Below, in pieces: positions 60,319 to 64,000 of a DNA stretch of 64,000 bases. The DNA lies in the NCBI GenBank assembly GCA_023664385.1, contig JAMPFU010000001.1, positions 86,054 to 150,053 on the forward strand, written 5' to 3'. The notes below the pieces were generated by a model. That model did not search any database. It had not been told where the DNA came from and saw only the letters and a program-made list of their open reading frames with translations. Position 1 is the first letter of the stretch; every line of letters starts with the position of its first letter. The DNA is from Clostridium sp. (GTDB taxonomy: Bacteria; Bacillota; Clostridia; Lachnospirales; Lachnospiraceae). Both the position numbers and the translations under genes were made by a program.

Positions 60319-61701
60319 CTAAGCAAACGACTCGTCAATCGCTTTGGCAGCCTTCTTTCCGGCTCCCATGGCAAGTATAACGGTAGCGGCGCCAGTAACG
60401 ACATCACCGCCTGCATAAACATTTTTTCTTGTACTCTCGTTTGTATCTTCGTTTACGATTATTCCGCCCCACTTCTCAGTTTCAAGTCCTTTTGTAGTCT
60501 GTCTTATCAGAGGGTTTGGCGACTGTCCTATCGCAATTACAACCGTCTCAACATCTATAATCTTATTAGAGCCCTCAATCGGCTCCGGTCTTCTTCTGCC
60601 TGATGCATCCGGCTCGCCAAGCTTTTGTTCAACAACCTCTATTCCCTTAACCCAGCCGTCGTCACCATGTATTTTAACAGGGTTATTCAGGAGCTTAAAT
60701 ATCACGCCCTCCTCCTTGGCATGCTCGACCTCTTCCTTCCTTGCAGGTACTTCCTCCTCGCCACGTCTATATACTATGTATACCTCCTCGGCTCCAAGTC
60801 GCTTTGCAGTTCTAGCCGCATCCATTGCAACATTTCCCGCACCCACAACTGCCACTCTCTTTCCTATCTTTACAGGTGTAGGAACCTCACCCTTCTTATA
60901 TCCCTTCATAAGGTTTACTCTTGTAAGAAATTCATTTGCAGAGTATACGCCCAAGAGATTTTCGCCCGGTATTCTAAGGAAATTCGGAAGCCCAGCCCCC
61001 GTTCCAAGAAATACGGCTTCATAGCCTTTCTCAAATAAATCATCCACTGTAACTGAGCGTCCAACCACAACATTTGTCTCTATTTTGACACCTAAGTCGG
61101 TTACATTTTCAAGCTCCTTTGCCACAAGTGCCTTTGGAAGCCTAAACTCAGGAATACCATAGCTTAAAACGCCGCCTGCCTTGTGAAGTGCCTCGAATAT
61201 TGTAACCTCATAGCCCTTCCTTGCAAGCTCTCCGGCACATGTAATTCCCGCAGGTCCCGAGCCTACGACAGCCACACGTCTGCCATTTGGCTTAATATCA
61301 TAAGACGGCTTTGTCCCATGCTGCATATGGTAATCGGCAACGAATCTCTCAAGTCTTCCGATTGAAACCGGCTCACCCTTGATGCCCCTTACACACTTAC
61401 CCTCACACTGATTTTCCTGCGGGCATACTCTGCCGCATATTGCAGGGAGTGCATTTTCACTTGTGATTATCTCGTAAGCCTTTTCAAAATTGCCTGCTGC
61501 CACCTGCTCTATAAATCCCGGTATCGGTACATTTACAGGACAGCCTGTCATACAAGGCTTGTTCTTACAGTTGATACATCTTGATGCTTCCTCCATTGCC
61601 ATCTCGGCAGTGTAGCCTGTGGCAACCTCATCAAAATTTTTATTTCTTACATCCGGCTCCTGTTGTGGCATCGGAACCTTATTAGGACTCATATTTGCCA
61701 T
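60319..61701 (-). CDS. nfnB: NfnB-like (glutamate synthase small subunit-type) flavoprotein
   Basis: 460 residues from ATG 61701 (MANMSPNKVP), with GAGGAG upstream. An N-terminal Fe-S region with CINCKNKPCMTGCPVNVPIP and CGRVCPQENQCEGKCVRG holds two [4Fe-4S] clusters. FAD- and NADPH-binding Rossmann motifs follow (VAVVGSGPAGITCAGELA; VAVVGAGNVAMDAARTAKRLG). Without a GltB large subunit and next to the FAD/NAD protein at 61756-62577, this is most likely the large subunit of the ferredoxin-dependent NADH:NADP+ transhydrogenase (NfnAB) rather than true glutamate synthase. Confidence 0.88.
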   Translation of the reverse strand: MANMSPNKVPMPQQEPDVRNKNFDEVATGYTAEMAMEEASRCINCKNKPCMTGCPVNVPIPGFIEQVAAGNFEKAYEIITSENALPAICGRVCPQENQCEGKCVRGIKGEPVSIGRLERFVADYHMQHGTKPSYDIKPNGRRVAVVGSGPAGITCAGELARKGYEVTIFEALHKAGGVLSYGIPEFRLPKALVAKELENVTDLGVKIETNVVVGRSVTVDDLFEKGYEAVFLGTGAGLPNFLRIPGENLLGVYSANEFLTRVNLMKGYKKGEVPTPVKIGKRVAVVGAGNVAMDAARTAKRLGAEEVYIVYRRGEEEVPARKEEVEHAKEEGVIFKLLNNPVKIHGDDGWVKGIEVVEQKLGEPDASGRRRPEPIEGSNKIIDVETVVIAIGQSPNPLIRQTTKGLETEKWGGIIVNEDTNESTRKNVYAGGDVVTGAATVILAMGAGKKAAKAIDESFA

Positions 61702-61755
61702 AATTTTATCTCCTCTATTTTTTATACCCATACAATCCTTATCCGCAGGGTAAAA

Positions 61756-62577
61756 TTATAATCTCATCATACATTCATGTTCTTCTTCCTTAAAGAAGGA
61801 CTGTCTCCGCATACACTCATCAAAATCTACAAGGAAACCGTCAAAGTCCGGTCCGTCAACACATGCAAATTTTGTCTCTCCGCCAACAGTAACCCTGCAT
61901 CCGCCGCACATTCCCGTTCCGTCAATCATAATAGGGTTAAGTGATACAGCCGTATGTAGATCAAACTGCTTTGTGACAGCTACAACATTTTTCATCATGA
62001 TGAGCGGTCCGATTGCTATCGCATGATCGTATTTTTCTCCCGACTCAATCAGCTCCTGAAGCTTATTTGTAACAAAGCCCTTTCCACCAAGAGATCCGTC
62101 ATCCGTCATAATATAGACATTTTTACAAAATTCCTGAAATTTCTCTGCAAGTATTACAAACTCTGCCGAACGTCCGCCTATGATTACGTCTACACTGACA
62201 CCCTCCTCAGAGAGCTTTTTCAACTGCGGATAAAGAGGCGCTGCTCCAACTCCTCCCGCAATTCCTATCACACGGCTCCATTTGTCAGCCTCAAACGGTG
62301 CAGGCTGTCCTAACGGTCCCACAAAATCGCAGAAGCAATCTCCCTCCTCAAGTTTTTCCATGAGCTTTGTGGAATATCCCACAACCTGAAAAATAATTGT
62401 TACGCTGTTTTTATCTCTGTCAAAGTCAGCTATTGTAAGCGGTATTCTCTCTCCGTCCTCGTCAACTCTGACAATAACAAACTGTCCTGCCTCACAACGT
62501 GCAGACACGTAAGGTGCCTCCACGTCCATCAAGATAACAGCCTGATTTAAAACTTCTTTTTTTAAAATTTTGTACAT
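61756..62577 (-). CDS. nfnA: NfnA-like FAD/NAD- and Fe-S-binding subunit
   Basis: 273 residues from ATG 62577 (MYKILKKEVLNQ). A ferredoxin-reductase-type FAD domain (RIPLTIADFDRDKN) is followed by an NAD-binding part (VIGIAGGVGAAPLYPQLKKL) and a C-terminal [2Fe-2S] motif CGGCRVTVGGETKFACVDGP. These are the marks of the PyrK-like sulfide/dihydroorotate dehydrogenase family. It is read 54 bases before nfnB in the same direction. NfnAB would couple NADH, NADP+ and reduced ferredoxin. Confidence 0.87.
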   Translation of the reverse strand: MYKILKKEVLNQAVILMDVEAPYVSARCEAGQFVIVRVDEDGERIPLTIADFDRDKNSVTIIFQVVGYSTKLMEKLEEGDCFCDFVGPLGQPAPFEADKWSRVIGIAGGVGAAPLYPQLKKLSEEGVSVDVIIGGRSAEFVILAEKFQEFCKNVYIMTDDGSLGGKGFVTNKLQELIESGEKYDHAIAIGPLIMMKNVVAVTKQFDLHTAVSLNPIMIDGTGMCGGCRVTVGGETKFACVDGPDFDGFLVDFDECMRRQSFFKEEEHECMMRL

Positions 62578-62704
62578 GAGATTATCCCCCATTCAACTTC
62601 AAATGTATTTGCACACGCAAAATCTTTATGATTTTAACATATTTTTTTACAAATTCATAGACCTTTGTATCATTTTATCAAAATTTGGCATATAAACCTA
62701 TTAT

Positions 62705-63271
62705 TTATGGTTCAGACGGACAGCCCTTACAGCCTTCGCAATCCCTGCAGTTTGAGTTCTCTGCCAAGGCATCCGTGCTCATTCTGTAATCAAAATTATT
62801 TACCGTTTCCAAAAGACATACGGCTTGTGCGCTTATACCCTGTCCCTGTCCCGTAAAGCCCAGCTTTTCCTCAGTTGTCGCCTTTATATTTACCTGTGTA
62901 ATATCTATGTTAAGGGCATTTGCAATATTTTTCCTCATAGCTTGAATATAAGGACTAAGCTTTGGATTTTGCGCAATAACGGTAGCATCAATATTTGATA
63001 TCAGCATGTTTTCTTTATCAATCAGTCTTCCAACCTCACAAAGCAGCCGGGTACTGTCCACATTCTGATAGCGTTCATCCGTATCCGGAAAATGCATTCC
63101 TATATCTCCAAGGGCAGCGGCTCCAAGAAGCGAATCCATTATGGCATGAACAAGAACATCCGCATCTGAGTGTCCAAGCAGCCCCTTTTCATATGGTATT
63201 TCAACACCACCTAATATAAGCTTTCTGTCCGTCACAAGCTTATGAACATCATATCCCATTCCAATGCGCAT
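62705..63271 (-). CDS. ispF: 2-C-methyl-D-erythritol 2,4-cyclodiphosphate synthase
   Basis: 188 residues, slightly longer than the usual 155-160. IspF motifs [27 protein letters not shown] (zinc His/Asp), [35 protein letters not shown] and [19 protein letters not shown] are intact. It makes a ring intermediate of the MEP isoprenoid pathway. After the normal end, about 25 extra residues include [10 protein letters not shown], a Cys-rich tail I have not seen in typical IspF. No other MEP gene is in the window. Confidence 0.93.
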   Translation of the reverse strand: MRIGMGYDVHKLVTDRKLILGGVEIPYEKGLLGHSDADVLVHAIMDSLLGAAALGDIGMHFPDTDERYQNVDSTRLLCEVGRLIDKENMLISNIDATVIAQNPKLSPYIQAMRKNIANALNIDITQVNIKATTEEKLGFTGQGQGISAQAVCLLETVNNFDYRMSTDALAENSNCRDCEGCKGCPSEP

Positions 63272-63434
63272 GTTTAACCCTCCATTTCATTTTGTTGATA
63301 TAGTATCACATCTGAAAATATGCCTCAAGAAGAATTGTAGGAAAATATATGTTTACTGATTTCATTTTTCATTGTAAAATAAAATTGGTCTTTTGTATTT
63401 TAGACATATTTTATACATTAAGGAGGATTACTAT

Positions 63435-64000
63435 ATGGCACGTTCTATGGGCGGCGGTGGAAGCCGTGGCGGTGGCGGTGGAAGCCGGAGTTCAGGCAGC
63501 AGAAGTTCAAGCAGCCGAGGCAGCTCAGGCGGAAGCCGCTCAATGGGATCAAGCAGAAGCGGTACAAGCCGCGCCTTTGGTTCAGGTCACTCGGGGGGAA
63601 GCGCAGCGAGAGGCACAGGAAGAAGCTACAGCGGGCAAACATCAAGCGGCAATCCGATGATGGGCGGTGGAAGCAGACCACAAGGCGGACACTACGGAGG
63701 AAATCATGGAGGATACCACAATCCGCCACCACCTCCACCACCAAGGAGACATTACTATGGATATGGAAGAAGACGTTATTACTATGACGGTCCTAACCGT
63801 GTATATGTAAATAACTATTCCGGTTCATCGGCAGGCTGCTCCAGTATCTTTGCAGGGCTTATTCTTCTTATTATTGTATTTTCTGCTTTGGGCTCGATGC
63901 GCTCATACAGACATACATACAATGATTACTATAATAATAAGGCGCCAAGCTATTCGGACAGCTATTCCAATATCGAACGTGAGAAATTTACCGGCAAGGT
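63435..64000 (+). CDS. Gly/Ser-rich, membrane-anchored protein, C-terminus cut by the window edge
   Basis: ATG 63435 follows AGGAGG. The frame is open to base 64000 (188 codons). Residues 1-75 are very rich in Gly, Ser and Arg (MARSMGGGGSRGGGG, then SRSSGSRSSSSRGSSGG). Then come a Pro run (seven consecutive Pro), a Tyr/Arg-rich stretch (HYYGYGRRRYYYDGPNRVY), and a membrane helix near residues 140-156 (SIFAGLILLIIVFSALG). The rest is Tyr/Asn/Ser-rich and begins NIEREKFTGK at the edge. Such low-complexity Gly/Ser-rich membrane proteins are found in Clostridia with no known role; a downstream domain may define the family. Confidence 0.65.
   Translation, partial: MARSMGGGGSRGGGGGSRSSGSRSSSSRGSSGGSRSMGSSRSGTSRAFGSGHSGGSAARGTGRSYSGQTSSGNPMMGGGSRPQGGHYGGNHGGYHNPPPPPPPRRHYYGYGRRRYYYDGPNRVYVNNYSGSSAGCSSIFAGLILLIIVFSALGSMRSYRHTYNDYYNNKAPSYSDSYSNIEREKFTGK

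Noticed and set aside
60319-61701. True glutamate synthase small subunit
   Set aside because: No large GltB subunit is present and the PyrK-like partner gene next to it fits NfnAB better.

Overview
The window looks like a chromosomal segment of a low-GC, strictly anaerobic, butyrate-forming Clostridia, most likely a Lachnospiraceae (Roseburia, Eubacterium, Agathobacter or Lachnospira-like). The evidence is a complete thl-crt-hbd-bcd-etfB-etfA operon, an Rnf complex, an NfnAB-type transhydrogenase pair, a YlmC/YmxH family gene next to nrdR, and the GGGtGRT protein with its NifU-like partner. Nearly all genes lie on the minus strand. No tRNA, rRNA, CRISPR array or transposase was seen.

Layout. 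1-7 kb: end of a small coiled-coil gene, a hypothetical gene, the GGGtGRT/Fe-S scaffold pair, yajC-tgt, and a chemoreceptor with an acidic tail. 7.2-9.9 kb (plus strand): a three-gene ABC exporter. 9.9-12.2 kb: yigZ, nrdR, ylmC, degV. 12.2-18.2 kb: rnfC-(rnfD-rnfG fusion)-rnfE-rnfA-rnfB and a Gx-transporter gene, with two tandem inverted-repeat-bounded elements in the leader of rnfC. 18.3-19.7 kb: a RhuM gene and a decayed gene fragment. 19.7-21.4 kb: a small RiPP locus (PqqD-like protein, SPASM radical SAM enzyme and a 41-residue precursor peptide). 21.5-38.3 kb: a very AT-rich, almost gapless minus-strand operon. It encodes an FtsK/EssC-type ATPase, three small helical proteins, a membrane Ser/Thr kinase, a PP2C phosphatase, an FHA/zinc-ribbon protein, a ClpB-like AAA+ protein, an NrdG-like radical SAM enzyme, coiled-coil and Sel1-type proteins and a VTT-type membrane protein. 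A divergent XRE regulator faces it, and a palindrome sits in the spacer of the operon promoter. 39-45 kb: butyrate operon. 45-55.5 kb: YgiQ, MreB, and two giant low-complexity proteins, one ending in a degenerate AAA-like domain. 55.6-58.7 kb: folA, thyA, an XRE regulator, a SprA-related protein and queH. 58.9-64 kb: small and membrane proteins, nfnB-nfnA, ispF, and a truncated Gly/Ser-rich membrane protein.

How it works together. Acetyl-CoA is condensed and reduced to crotonyl-CoA by thl, hbd and crt. The Bcd-EtfAB products reduce it, with ferredoxin reduction by electron bifurcation known for this family. Rnf would re-oxidise ferredoxin to build an ion gradient, and NfnAB would balance ferredoxin, NADH and NADPH. 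The 21.5-38.3 kb island is the most unusual part. I read it as a phospho-regulated, type VII-secretion-like (EssC-type) machine with its own kinase, phosphatase and FHA reader plus an unexplained radical SAM activase. I do not recognise it as a named system.
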